Below, piece after piece: positions 17,886 to 26,688 of a DNA stretch of 46,803 nucleotides (position 1 is the first letter of the stretch; each line of letters begins with the position of its first letter). This DNA comes from Acidobacteriota bacterium. Lineage in GTDB: Bacteria > Acidobacteriota > Terriglobia > Terriglobales > Acidobacteriaceae. The notes under the pieces are model-generated. The model was not told where the DNA came from and ran no database searches. It was given only the letters and a program-made list of their open reading frames with translations. The stretch spans positions 1-46,803 of the forward strand of contig JAJYCQ010000011.1 of assembly GCA_021778315.1 (NCBI GenBank). Reading direction: 5' to 3'. The position numbers and the translations under genes are program-made.

Positions 17886-18857
17886 TTAGACCGGTAGTAC
17901 CAATTCGTCCATGGAGAAGAACTCTCGCAGTACTGTATCGTCAGATGCGCGCATTTCATCGATCGTCCCAAAAAAGCGAACGGTCCCTTCATGCAGAAAC
18001 ACCAGCCGATCCGCCAGCTTCTCCGCAAATCTCGTGTCGTGCGTAACTACGATGCTCGTAAGATGCATCTGCATCTTCAACCGTTGGATCAAGTCCCCCA
18101 ATAAGTGCCCCATCAGCGGATCCACCATCGTCGTCGGCTCGTCGTATAGCACCGCCATCGGCTGTGCGGCCAACGCCCGCGCAATCGCCACAGATCGCTT
18201 CATCCCCGTAGATAAATCCGATGGCAGCATATTCTCCATCCCAGCCACCCCCACCATCTCCAGTAACCCCTTCACCACCTGCAGGATCTGGTCTTCCTCC
18301 ATATTCCCGCGCTCCCTCAGAGGAAACGCTACATTCTCCCCCACCGAAATCGAATCAAACAGCGCCCCATTCTGAAAAACCATCGTGACCTTGCGCCGCA
18401 CCTCCTGCATCTCGCGCTCACTCAGCCCCGCAATGTCCTGCCCCGCCACCAGCACCGTCCCACTATCCGGCTTCAGAAACCCCATCAATATCTGCAAGGA
18501 AACCGACTTCCCCACACCGCTTCGTCCCAGAATGCACAACGTCTCTCCCGGCTTCACAAAGAAGCTCACATCCTTCAGCACCACAAACTCCCCAAACGAC
18601 TTACAGACATTCTCGAACGCGATATACGGTGCCACCTCCTCGCTCGCGAACGCTGCTGCTGCAAATCCCGCGCCCGCTTGGAAGGCAGACTCCTCCGACG
18701 CCGCCACCCCCTCCGCTTCGTTCGCCGCCGTTGCCTCCGTAATAAACTCCCGCACAACCGGGGCCACATCCGCCGACACATCCTCAATCAGCGGCTTTTC
18801 AAGCTGTTCCTCATCGGTAGCCGCCATCGGCTCAGGAATCTTTTCGGCATCACTCAT
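17886..18857 (-). CDS. ABC transporter ATPase, MlaF-like, with long acidic N-terminus
   Basis: Cytoplasmic ATPase of 323 residues from the ATG at 18857. The first ~78 residues form an Ala/Glu-rich, probably disordered extension. The ATPase core has Walker A GRSGVGKS (111-118), a Q-loop VFQNGALFDS, signature LSTGMKRSVA (215 onward; usual form LSGGM) and Walker B VLYDEPTTMVDP (236 onward). The DEPTT string and the ALFDS Q-loop are typical of the Mla/Mce lipid-transport ATPases, so trafficking of phospholipid between membranes is the likely job. The permease (MlaE) and substrate-binding (MlaD) genes are not adjacent here. A longer frame to 18932 exists but starts in sequence without coding character. 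Confidence 0.85.
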   Translation of the reverse strand: MSDAEKIPEPMAATDEEQLEKPLIEDVSADVAPVVREFITEATAANEAEGVAASEESAFQAGAGFAAAAFASEEVAPYIAFENVCKSFGEFVVLKDVSFFVKPGETLCILGRSGVGKSVSLQILMGFLKPDSGTVLVAGQDIAGLSEREMQEVRRKVTMVFQNGALFDSISVGENVAFPLRERGNMEEDQILQVVKGLLEMVGVAGMENMLPSDLSTGMKRSVAIARALAAQPMAVLYDEPTTMVDPLMGHLLGDLIQRLKMQMHLTSIVVTHDTRFAEKLADRLVFLHEGTVRFFGTIDEMRASDDTVLREFFSMDELVLPV

Positions 18858-18960
18858 AATGGTTCTTCTTATGATGCACCAAGCCGCAGAAGGCTTCCGC
18901 CCCAATCCGTGTTCCTGCCCCCATAAACCCACCCCTTAGCCGTCCCGCCTGCGCCTTCCC

Positions 18961-19674
18961 CTACGCATCCAGCGCATCGCCATGCCTCTCAGCCTCGGCA
19001 AACTCTTCCGGAGTGTTCAAATTAGCGAACCAATCAAAGCACCCCCTCGTCTCATCTTTCCAAACCGCATCCCCATTTCGCTCTCCCTGCGAAATCAAAT
19101 CGTCATACTGCACGCGCCAAAACACGTGCTCTGGCTTTACACGTCGTTCAGCAGCAATCGCCACCGCCGCTGATTCCAGCGAAGCAAGCACCTTATACCG
19201 CCCCAACTCCAGATCCGCACGAAGATACGGCCCAACATCCCGATGAATAAGCAAAAGCGTCGGGTATGCCTGCGCATCCACCGACAACATCAAGACTCGA
19301 ACGTCCCCGAGCCGTTCCTCCAACACCGAATAAATCCAATCCTCCAGTAGCCGTGTCGGGACAAACGGCATATCCACCGGCAGAATCAAATTCCAGGCAA
19401 ACTCCGAATCCAGCAGCGCAGCCTCAATCCCCCCCAGCGGCCCGCAGCTCGCTAAGTTATCCGGCACCAGCTGCCCATACGCCGCCAACTCGGAATTCCC
19501 ACTAAGCACACTCACCTTCGCGCACAACCGCTGGAGCTTCTTCACCGCGTGTTCCACCAACGGTTTTCCCGCCAGCGTGAGCAGCGCCTTATCCCGCCCC
19601 ATCCGCGAACTTCTCCCACCCGCGAGCACATATCCCCCAAGCGGAGGAACCTGCTTCGCCGTGCGCCTCTCCAT
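18961..19674 (-). CDS. mobA: Molybdenum cofactor guanylyltransferase
   Basis: Cytoplasmic enzyme of 237 residues that joins GMP from GTP to Mo-molybdopterin. The nucleotide-binding signature LAGGRSSRMGRDKA is at 17-30, followed by GPLGGIEAAL and the metal-binding LPVDMPF. The C-terminal NLNTPEEF motif is also typical of the family. The start was placed at 19674 because the ATG overlaps the TGA of the upstream dipeptidase gene (TGATG), so translation is probably coupled; the codon just before it is TTG. No other molybdopterin genes are visible in the window. Confidence 0.92.
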   Translation of the reverse strand: MERRTAKQVPPLGGYVLAGGRSSRMGRDKALLTLAGKPLVEHAVKKLQRLCAKVSVLSGNSELAAYGQLVPDNLASCGPLGGIEAALLDSEFAWNLILPVDMPFVPTRLLEDWIYSVLEERLGDVRVLMLSVDAQAYPTLLLIHRDVGPYLRADLELGRYKVLASLESAAVAIAAERRVKPEHVFWRVQYDDLISQGERNGDAVWKDETRGCFDWFANLNTPEEFAEAERHGDALDA

Positions 19675-21065
19675 CAACTCCCCGCTCCCACCCCGTCCAG
19701 AAACCGCACAATCGACTCAATCCCGCGATGAAAATTCGCCAGATGAAACTTCTCATTCGGAGCATGCAGATTGTCATCCGGCAACCCAAACCCCATCATC
19801 ACCGTAGGAATCCCCAACTCTCGCACAAAGTCCCCCACAATCGGAATCGACCCTCCCCCGCGCACAAACACCGTCTCTTTCCCAAACACCTTCGCCATCG
19901 CCTCCGTCGCCGCGCGAACATATTCATTGTCCGTGCTCACCACAATCGGCTCGCCCGAGTGAATCATCGTCACCTTCACCTGGATTCCCTTCGGGCAAAT
20001 CTCCTCCACAAATTTCTTATACTTCGCAAACGTCTCCTCCGGCTTCATCCCCGGAACCAGCCTGAAGCTGATCTTCGCCGTTGCCTTCGCCGGAATCACC
20101 GTCTTCGCGCCCGCGCCAATAAATCCACCCGGCATTCCGTGTACATCCATCGTCGGCCGCGACCACGTCCGCTCCAGCACGCTGAACATCGTCTCGCCGG
20201 TCAACTCCGTCGATCCCACCTCATGCTTCCGATACTCCTCCTCATCAAACGGCAGCGACCGCCACGCCTCCAACTCCGCCTTCGTCGGCTCTTCAATCCC
20301 GTCATAGAATCCCGGAATCGCAATATGTCCATCCTCGCGCTTCATCTGCGCAATCATCTGCGCCAGCGCCACAAACGGATTCGGAGCCGCGCCCCCATAC
20401 ATTCCCGAGTGCAGATCCGTAGCCGCGCCCTTCGCCTCCAGCTCCGTATAAATCATCCCGCGCAGCCCCACGCACAACGTCGGCAGCTCCGCCGCAAACA
20501 TCTCCGTATCCGACACCAGCGCTGCATCCGCCTTCAACTCATCGCCATGCTCACGCACAAACGCGGCAATCCCTTCGCCTCCAACCTCTTCCTCACCCTC
20601 GACAATCACCCGCACATTCACCGGCAGCTTGCCATCCGTCTTCAGCAAAGACTCCAGCGCCTTCACATGCATCCACATCTGTCCCTTGTCATCCACCGCG
20701 CCCCGCGCATAAATATTTCCATCGCGAACCTCCGGCTCAAACGGAGGTGACTTCCACTCATCCAGCGGCTCCGCGGGCTGCACATCATAGTGCCCATACA
20801 GCAGCACCGTCGGCCTGCCCGCCGCATGCAACCACTCCGCATACACCAGCGGATGCCCCTTGTGTGTCGCCGACGTAGTTTCGATCAGGCGCACCTTCTC
20901 CATCCCCGCCGCGCGCAGGCCCTCCGCTACAAACTCCGCAGCCTTGCGCACATCCCCCACATGCTCCGGCGCAGTCGACACCGAAGGAATCCGCAACAAA
21001 TCCTTCAACTCCTCAACAAACCGCTCACCGTTGTCCTTCGCATACCCAACCGCCACTTCGCTCAT
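19674..21065 (-). CDS. M20 family dipeptidase/deacylase
   Basis: Zinc metallopeptidase of 463 residues in the M20 family, close to the carnosine-dipeptidase/CPG2 branch by motif. Visible metal and catalytic motifs are YGHYDVQPAEP with its His and Asp (~92-102), RGAVDDKGQMW (bridging Asp), EGEEEVGGEG (catalytic and metal Glu), SDTEM (Asp) and LPDDNLHAPNE near the C-terminus (His). A dimerisation lid domain lies between GLRGMIYTELE and the C-terminal catalytic part. No signal peptide is seen, so it is probably cytosolic and acts on dipeptides or acyl-amino acids. AAGGAG precedes the ATG. The stop overlaps the mobA start, though the two functions are not obviously related. Confidence 0.92.
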   Translation of the reverse strand: MSEVAVGYAKDNGERFVEELKDLLRIPSVSTAPEHVGDVRKAAEFVAEGLRAAGMEKVRLIETTSATHKGHPLVYAEWLHAAGRPTVLLYGHYDVQPAEPLDEWKSPPFEPEVRDGNIYARGAVDDKGQMWMHVKALESLLKTDGKLPVNVRVIVEGEEEVGGEGIAAFVREHGDELKADAALVSDTEMFAAELPTLCVGLRGMIYTELEAKGAATDLHSGMYGGAAPNPFVALAQMIAQMKREDGHIAIPGFYDGIEEPTKAELEAWRSLPFDEEEYRKHEVGSTELTGETMFSVLERTWSRPTMDVHGMPGGFIGAGAKTVIPAKATAKISFRLVPGMKPEETFAKYKKFVEEICPKGIQVKVTMIHSGEPIVVSTDNEYVRAATEAMAKVFGKETVFVRGGGSIPIVGDFVRELGIPTVMMGFGLPDDNLHAPNEKFHLANFHRGIESIVRFLDGVGAGS

Positions 21066-21360
21066 AACACTCCTTCTTGCATCTAATACTCAGCCGCCTA
21101 CTTAGCCAGCTCACACCAGCGCAACCTCTACATCACCCAGCATAATCTCGCCATACGCTGCCCATCCACCCAAGCCCTCAAATGCCTGCGCTGCAAAGGA
21201 AAATGCCCGTCGCGAGAATCGTCATGCACCTCAGGACATCTAATCGGTAAATACGAACCGGTTATTGAGCCATATCCATCAGCACGAACCACAACCATCC
21301 AACTCGGCGTCCTTTGCTTCTCCACCAGGAGCTAAAAAAAGCAATCGCCCAAGGGAAATA

Positions 21361-22248
21361 ATGCAACGACCTTCACTGAAGCATCTGGCCACACCAATTC
21401 TTGCAACTCTACTCTCACTTTCTTCAGGCCCCCTGCGCGCGCAGCAATCTGTCTCCGCGGAGCCTCAAGTCTTTGCCCTTGCCACAGAGCAGAACATCCC
21501 GTTCTCCCCCAGCCAGGCCGATTCCGTCACGGCACTGAGTACCGCTTCGTTTGTCTCCGCAAACTCCTCAAGCGCCGACCAAACGCAGCCCGCGCCCCAG
21601 GCTCCGCAGCCCCAGGCCGACGACCACACCGACAAGCAGACCACTCGCATCCTCGGCATCCTTCCCAACTTCCGTTCCGTCAGTGCCAACGTCAAGCTTC
21701 CTCCTGAATCGGTGAAAGAAAAGTTCGTCACCGCCAGCGAAGACTCATTCGATTACTCCTCCATCTTCATTCCCCTCGCCATCGCCGGCTGGAGCCTCCA
21801 CGAAAACTCTGATCCCGAGTTCGGCAGCGGAGGAGTCGCCTATGGCCGCTACCTCTGGCACGCTGTCGTCGACCAGACCAGCGAAAACTTCTTCGTCGAA
21901 GCCATCGTCCCCTCCATCACCCACCAGGACAACCGCTACTACACCCTCGGCCACGGAGGCTTCTTAAAGCGCAGCAGCTACGCCCTCAGCCGCGCCGTCA
22001 TCACCCGTTCCGACTCCGGCAAGGAAGTCTTCAACATCAGCGAAGTCGTCGGAGCCGGGGCCTCCGCCGGTCTCTCCAATCTTTACTACCCCTCCGCCGA
22101 GCGCTCCTTCAGCAATACCGGCAGCCAGTGGGGCCTGGACATCGGCATCGATGCCGCCTCCTTCGTCGTCAAAGAGTTCTGGCCCGACATCAACCACTAC
22201 CTCTTCCATGGCGCCAAGCCCTTCAGAGACGCAAACTCAGCCAACTAG
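21361..22248 (+). CDS. Uncharacterised exported protein
   Basis: Predicted 295-residue secreted protein of no family I can name. The ATG at 21361 was chosen because it starts a good signal peptide (MQRPSLKHLATP..., cleavage after LRAQ) and has GGGA just upstream; a longer frame adds 32 residues without signal character. A Gln/Pro-rich linker (~60-95) is followed by a compact domain with conserved-looking aromatic strings: FVTASEDSFDYSS, FFVEAIVPSITHQDNRYY, GFLKRSSYALSRAVITR and FNISEVVGAGASAGLSNLYY. The alternation of Gly and aromatic residues hints at an outer-membrane or cell-envelope location. It is divergent from the M20 gene, with ~295 bp between the starts in which I see no other gene. 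Confidence 0.75.
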   Translation: MQRPSLKHLATPILATLLSLSSGPLRAQQSVSAEPQVFALATEQNIPFSPSQADSVTALSTASFVSANSSSADQTQPAPQAPQPQADDHTDKQTTRILGILPNFRSVSANVKLPPESVKEKFVTASEDSFDYSSIFIPLAIAGWSLHENSDPEFGSGGVAYGRYLWHAVVDQTSENFFVEAIVPSITHQDNRYYTLGHGGFLKRSSYALSRAVITRSDSGKEVFNISEVVGAGASAGLSNLYYPSAERSFSNTGSQWGLDIGIDAASFVVKEFWPDINHYLFHGAKPFRDANSAN

Positions 22249-22338
22249 CTGAACTCGCTCGATGCTCTGGCTGATGACCCGCATCAGCCAGAGCGTCATC
22301 CCTGCGGATATCAAACAAGGCGAACCTACTCGTCGGAC

Positions 22339-23682
22339 TTATCCAATCGCCTCTTCTTCGCAGACATTCATTCCATCCAAAATCACAACCCTGGACTCTG
22401 CCCGCATCAACCACGCCATAAGAACAGCAGCCAGCAGCATCGGCACACACAAGGCACCGATGCCAAAGGCGTACCCTCCCGTCACCTCGCGCATCCACCC
22501 CATCCAGTAAGGCCCCACAAAGCCTCCCACCATGCCACACATGTTGACAGAACCAATCGCGAGAGCCGCACCCTTCCCCGGCACAATTGTCGTCATCACC
22601 CGCAGCATCGGCCCCTGGATCGAGTAGAAACTCAACATCATAAACAGCATCGCCCCCACACCGCTCCATCCGTTCAGGTGCAATCCTGCAGCCAGCGCAC
22701 CCACCCCCATCAACACAAATCCACTCACTACATATCTCTGTGGCTGCAAGCTTCGGTCCGACATCCACGCTCCACCCACCATCAGTGCCGCGCCCGCAAT
22801 GCCAGTCCATGCAATCAGATATCCCACCTGCGTCGCATTCCATCCCGTACTCTGCCCCAGCACAATGGGCAGCGAAAACGTCATCGCATAAACCATCCCC
22901 AGCTCAAAGAAATACACCACGCCCAGCACCCAAACTCGCCAGTTCCGCAAAGCATCCCATATATTCCCTTGGCTCGCCCCGCCGTCGACCATACAATCGC
23001 GCTCCAACTCCGCGGCAATCGCCTGCCGCTCCTCACCGCTCAGCCATCCGGCGCTCGCCACATTGTCCGGCAACCCAAACCAGATCACAGCGGACAGCAC
23101 CACGGCAGGAGCCGCCTCCACCAGAAACATCCATTGCCAGCCTCTTAGGCCCAGCTTGCCGTCCATTCCCAGCAGAGCTCCAGCCAGGCTGCCCATCACA
23201 ATCGTGCTCATCGGCAGCGAAACATAAAACAAGCTGATCGCCTGCCCCCGCGTCGCGCGTGGAAACCACTGCGAGAGAAAATACAACACCCCCGGAAAGT
23301 ACCCCGCCTCCGCGCAGCCCAGCAGCAACCGCGCACCATAGAACTCGTGCACCGACCTCACCAGCACCATCGCTCCAGCGATCAGCCCCCACGTCAGCAT
23401 AATCCGCGAGAGCCATCGTCTCGCCCCAAAACGCAGCATCAGCCGATTCGACGGTACTTCCAATAACGCATAACTCAAGAAGAATAATCCCGCACCCAGC
23501 CCATACGTTTGCGCTGAAAAATGCAGGTCGCGATTCATGATCTTCGCCGCAAAGCTGATGTTGGCTCGATCCATATACGCCACCAGGTAGCAGATCGACA
23601 GCAGCGGCAACAACCGCCATCGCGCCTTCCGCAAACCTGACTGCAAAAACGTATTCATTCCAGCCTCGGTCGGAGCAGCCAT
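22339..23682 (-). CDS. MFS transporter of the anion:cation symporter type
   Basis: Inner-membrane carrier of 447 residues with about twelve helices. The start of the fold reads LLSICYLVAYMDRANISFA, the typical helix-1 sequence of the ACS family (tartrate, glucarate, hexuronate and phthalate carriers). RFGARRWLSRIM fits the MFS loop 2-3 motif and LLGCAEAGYFPGVLYF helix 4. The loop LRGWQWMFLVEAAPAVVL is also typical of this family. The transported anion cannot be told from sequence, and no sugar-acid genes are next to it. ATG 23682 was preferred because GAGG precedes it at normal spacing; the longer frame begins with TTG. Confidence 0.9.
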   Translation of the reverse strand: MAAPTEAGMNTFLQSGLRKARWRLLPLLSICYLVAYMDRANISFAAKIMNRDLHFSAQTYGLGAGLFFLSYALLEVPSNRLMLRFGARRWLSRIMLTWGLIAGAMVLVRSVHEFYGARLLLGCAEAGYFPGVLYFLSQWFPRATRGQAISLFYVSLPMSTIVMGSLAGALLGMDGKLGLRGWQWMFLVEAAPAVVLSAVIWFGLPDNVASAGWLSGEERQAIAAELERDCMVDGGASQGNIWDALRNWRVWVLGVVYFFELGMVYAMTFSLPIVLGQSTGWNATQVGYLIAWTGIAGAALMVGGAWMSDRSLQPQRYVVSGFVLMGVGALAAGLHLNGWSGVGAMLFMMLSFYSIQGPMLRVMTTIVPGKGAALAIGSVNMCGMVGGFVGPYWMGWMREVTGGYAFGIGALCVPMLLAAVLMAWLMRAESRVVILDGMNVCEEEAIG

Positions 23683-23730
23683 CACGCACCTCAATCCTCG
23701 AAATGAACTATCTGCCCCGCCTCAACCGCA

Positions 23731-23760
23731 TCCCAAATTCCTAATCCCTAATTCCTGCCC
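23731..23760. repeat. G-rich dispersed repeat, copy 1
   Basis: On the minus strand this reads GGGCAGGAATTAGGGATTAG and a few further bases, closely matching the longer copy inside the first xer gene (34767-34804). It contains the stop codon and last residues of the M28 peptidase gene, so that gene's C-terminus is built from the repeat. Confidence 0.6.
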
Positions 23761-25157
23761 TTTGGCTGCCCACCCGCCACCCACTCCGGCTTGAAGTCAC
23801 TATCCGCCAGCCACTCCACCGGCCCCACCAGGCTCTGAATCGCCGCCGTCATAAACGGCAAATCCAAGTGCGCAAGGTCATCATCCGGCTGATGATACGT
23901 CGGCACCGTTCCCCAACCCGCCGCCGTATGCGCCACTACTCCGTCGAGCGCCAGAGCGTAGTTATCCGACCGCTCAAAGAAGTGTTCCTCAGGATAAGGA
24001 TCAGGCCCCAGCAGCGCTCCATGTGCCTTCAACGTCGGCCCCAGGTTGCTCCGCTCCCAGCCCGTCAACAGCAGCACGCCCTTCGGCATCTTCGGGTCCT
24101 GTGCTCCGATCATCTCAAACTCCAAATTCGCCACCAGACTCTTCAGAGGCACCGGAGGATGCTCGCCAAAATACGTCGATCCCAGCTCCCCCGCCTCTTC
24201 GCTCCCGTAGCAGACGAACAGCACATTCCGCTTCAGCCTCGACCCCGCCCCCAGCGCATGAGCGAGCTCCAGCACCGCCGTAGTCCCCGCCGCATCATCA
24301 TCCGCTCCATTGAAGATCGCATCCCCATTTACCGGCCTCCCCACCCCCAGATGATCCAGATGCGCGGTCAGCAAAATCGTCCCACTCGAAGGCTCCGTCC
24401 CCTCCAGATACCCAATCGCATTGAACGTCTCCCGAGCTTTCGTCTGCGAAACTTCATGCAGCGTCAACGCCACCGTCTCGCCGGTCTTCACCTCCGTCAG
24501 CTTCGCCATCGCGGCCACACCCACCGTCACAATCGTCACCCCTCCCCGAGACGCCGCCGCATCCTTCAGCCGAACCGAAACCCTCGTCTTGCCTCCAAAC
24601 ATCGTGAACATCGCGCGCGTCGATGCATCCTCCTGCAACACCACCATCACCGCACCCGACCTCATCAGCGGCCTGATCAGACTCGGCGCACCTACACCCG
24701 CCGGAAGATCCGTCACCACCACCACCGCGCCCTTCATGCCGGTCGCCTTCTTCACCTCCGCGGCCTTCACCCGCAGCAGAGGCCCACTCACACTCGCGCC
24801 CGGCGACATCAGCACCTCAAACTCCGGCCCCTCTTTCATCTCCACCGTCCCCGCGCTCAACACTCCATGCCCATCCAGCACCGGAGCCACCACCTCCGCG
24901 CTCTGGATATACCCCGTCATCCCCGGTGCCGGCTTCAACCCATATTCCATAAACTCACTCGCCACATACGTCGCCGTGATCTCCTCATCGCGAGTAGCAC
25001 TCCCCCGCCCCTGCATCACGTCACTCGCCAGAAATTCCTCATGCGCCCGCACCCACTCCGGCTTCACCGTCCACACCGCCTGCTGCCCCACCATCGTCAG
25101 CGGAGCCACCAACGCAATCACCCAACCCATCACCACAACGCGCCCACACATCCTCAT
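23748..25157 (-). CDS. M28 family zinc peptidase, exported
   Basis: Secreted aminopeptidase-type protein of 469 residues. The signal peptide begins MRMCGRVVVMGW and ends near VGQQ. Residues ~100-240 form an inserted protease-associated (PA-type) domain (KGAVVVVTDLPAG). The M28 catalytic domain follows, with the expected zinc ligands in TAHLDHLG, NGADDDAAG, YGSEEAGELG, LEFEMIG and TYHQPDDD. All five positions are present, so it should be active. ATG 25157 was chosen, with AAGGA upstream; a GTG five codons earlier behind GGAGG is a real alternative. The last residues (PKGRN) run into a dispersed G-rich repeat. It fits a secreted-peptide scavenging lifestyle together with the S9 and M20 enzymes nearby. 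Confidence 0.9.
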   Translation of the reverse strand: MRMCGRVVVMGWVIALVAPLTMVGQQAVWTVKPEWVRAHEEFLASDVMQGRGSATRDEEITATYVASEFMEYGLKPAPGMTGYIQSAEVVAPVLDGHGVLSAGTVEMKEGPEFEVLMSPGASVSGPLLRVKAAEVKKATGMKGAVVVVTDLPAGVGAPSLIRPLMRSGAVMVVLQEDASTRAMFTMFGGKTRVSVRLKDAAASRGGVTIVTVGVAAMAKLTEVKTGETVALTLHEVSQTKARETFNAIGYLEGTEPSSGTILLTAHLDHLGVGRPVNGDAIFNGADDDAAGTTAVLELAHALGAGSRLKRNVLFVCYGSEEAGELGSTYFGEHPPVPLKSLVANLEFEMIGAQDPKMPKGVLLLTGWERSNLGPTLKAHGALLGPDPYPEEHFFERSDNYALALDGVVAHTAAGWGTVPTYHQPDDDLAHLDLPFMTAAIQSLVGPVEWLADSDFKPEWVAGGQPKGRN

Positions 25158-25310
25158 CGATTCCTTCAACACATAGCCTCCACAGGTACGCTCATCCTAC
25201 CCAATTCCCTCTCTCCCTCCAAAACATAACTTCGCCTGTTAACCATCCCGCCCTCCACCACGTTCTACACAGTGAACACAGCAAGCACTCCGAAAGCGAG
25301 AAACTCCTCC

Positions 25311-25754
25311 ATGGAAGCCGCACCCTTCATCGTCGGATTTACCTTTTGCTATATCGTCTCAGTCATCTTCACCACCCTGCGCCGTTATCTCAACATGAGG
25401 GCCCAGGCTGCAGTTCAAAAACAGATCTTTGCCCACATTGACTCCACCGAAGCCCTCCTGACCCTCGCCGCCAGCGACTCCGGCCGCCTCTTCCTCGAAT
25501 CCCTCACCCTCGAAGCCCCCGAACCCACCTCCCCCCACCGGCGTATCCTGAACGGAATACAAGCCGGCGTCGTCCTCTCCACCTTCGGCCTCGCCCTCAT
25601 GTATCTACACCACCTCAAGGTCTCGGATCGCGCAGAGCTTCTCATCTTCGGCACAGGAGCACTTGGCATTGGAGTCGGTTTTCTCATCGCCGCATTCGTC
25701 AGCCTCTGGCTCTCTCGCTCGCTCGGGCTTCTCCGCCATGACCCTCGCGGATGA
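25311..25754 (+). CDS. Small membrane protein preceding an ECF sigma factor
   Basis: Uncharacterised protein of 147 residues with three predicted membrane helices, at ~5-23, ~84-102 and ~110-132. A charged cytoplasmic or periplasmic segment between the first two contains a helical stretch (QKQIFAHIDSTEALLTLAAS). The ATG at 25311 was preferred over a GTG at 25272 because the first helix then begins at once; neither has a strong ribosome site. Its end overlaps the start of the sigma factor gene by 17 nt, so the two are very likely co-translated. The position suggests a role as membrane sensor or regulator for the sigma factor, which is inference; no anti-sigma motif is visible. Confidence 0.72.
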   Translation: MEAAPFIVGFTFCYIVSVIFTTLRRYLNMRAQAAVQKQIFAHIDSTEALLTLAASDSGRLFLESLTLEAPEPTSPHRRILNGIQAGVVLSTFGLALMYLHHLKVSDRAELLIFGTGALGIGVGFLIAAFVSLWLSRSLGLLRHDPRG

Positions 25755-26310
25755 TCCGGCACGCGGCATCTTCTCCCGCGCCCAATCCCTCCCGTCTTCT
25801 CCCGCCGCGAAGGCCAGCGCTCCCATGACCGAGCCCGCATTCCAGCGCCTCTACGACGCCACCTCCCGCCCCATTTTCGCCTACCTCATCGCCGTCACCG
25901 GCCATCACCACCTCGCCGAAGACCTGCTCCAGGAAACCTACATCCGTCTCCTCGCCCAGCCGCGTCCCGTCATGGATGCCGACGAGACTCGCCGCTATCT
26001 CTTCCGCATCGCCACCAACCTCGTCCGCGACCGCTGGCGTCGCAAAGATCACCAGCCCTCCCCCGAGCCCGATGAGCTCGCCAACGCCACCCATTCCCCC
26101 AACCTCGACACCTCCATCGACGTCCGCGCCGCCCTCCAATCCCTCAAGCCCCGCGAGCGCGAACTCCTCTGGCTTGCCTACGTCGAAGGTATGAGCCACA
26201 CCGAAATCGCCGCCGCCACCGGCCTCCAATCCCTCAGCGTCCGCCTCCTCCTCTACCGCGCCCGCAAGAAAGCCGCAGCCCTCCTCAACCCCAACGGATC
26301 GCCCCAATGA
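25738..26310 (+). CDS. ECF-type RNA polymerase sigma factor
   Basis: Alternative sigma-70 factor of 190 residues. Region 2 runs from FQRLYDATSRPIFAYLIAVT through HLAEDLLQETYIRLL to TRRYLFRIATNLVRDRWRR. Region 4 includes LKPRERELLWLAYVEGMSHTEIAAATGL and the DNA-contact helix SVRLLLYRARKKAAALL. The ATG at 25738 lies inside the end of the upstream membrane-protein gene. A second ATG at 25825 (MTEPAFQRLY) sits right at region 2 and could be the true start. The stop overlaps the next gene by ATGA. Overlaps on both sides indicate a single regulatory unit. The target promoters cannot be inferred. Confidence 0.92.
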   Translation: MTLADDPARGIFSRAQSLPSSPAAKASAPMTEPAFQRLYDATSRPIFAYLIAVTGHHHLAEDLLQETYIRLLAQPRPVMDADETRRYLFRIATNLVRDRWRRKDHQPSPEPDELANATHSPNLDTSIDVRAALQSLKPRERELLWLAYVEGMSHTEIAAATGLQSLSVRLLLYRARKKAAALLNPNGSPQ

Positions 26311-26678
26311 ATAGACCCCACAACAGCCCCACCGACACCACGCTACGCAACGCCCTGCAATCTCTCGCCGCGGACATTGCACACCATCACACCCCGCCAC
26401 CCGCCTCCACCGTCTGGCTCCGCTCCCAACGCCGCGCCCGCCAACTTGCCATCGCCCGAGCCACACTCCCACTGCGCATCATGTCCGCAGTCGCCCTCAT
26501 CACCGCCGCAGCAGCAGCAATCTTCGCCGCCTACCAGTCCTCCACCACCAACGCCGCAGGCCCCTCCACCGCCCGCCTCCTGCTCGACTGGTCCGCTCCC
26601 ACCCTCGTCCTCCTACTAACCGCCGCCTGGCTCCTAGTCCACGCCAGCCGCACACCCCCACCAACAACCAACAACTAG
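26307..26678 (+). CDS. Small two-helix membrane protein, possible anti-sigma partner
   Basis: Protein of 123 residues whose ATG overlaps the sigma factor TGA (ATGA). Residues 1-57 are a hydrophilic, probably cytoplasmic domain (LRNALQSLAADIAHHH, then SQRRARQLAIARA). Two membrane helices follow at ~58-79 and ~92-112, with a short Pro/Thr-rich tail. Many ECF sigma genes are followed by a membrane anti-sigma factor with a cytoplasmic N-terminal domain, and this gene sits in that position. No zinc-type HxxxCxxC motif is present, so the assignment rests on position and topology only. Confidence 0.8.
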   Translation: MNRPHNSPTDTTLRNALQSLAADIAHHHTPPPASTVWLRSQRRARQLAIARATLPLRIMSAVALITAAAAAIFAAYQSSTTNAAGPSTARLLLDWSAPTLVLLLTAAWLLVHASRTPPPTTNN

Positions 26679-26688
26679 CAACCAGCAA

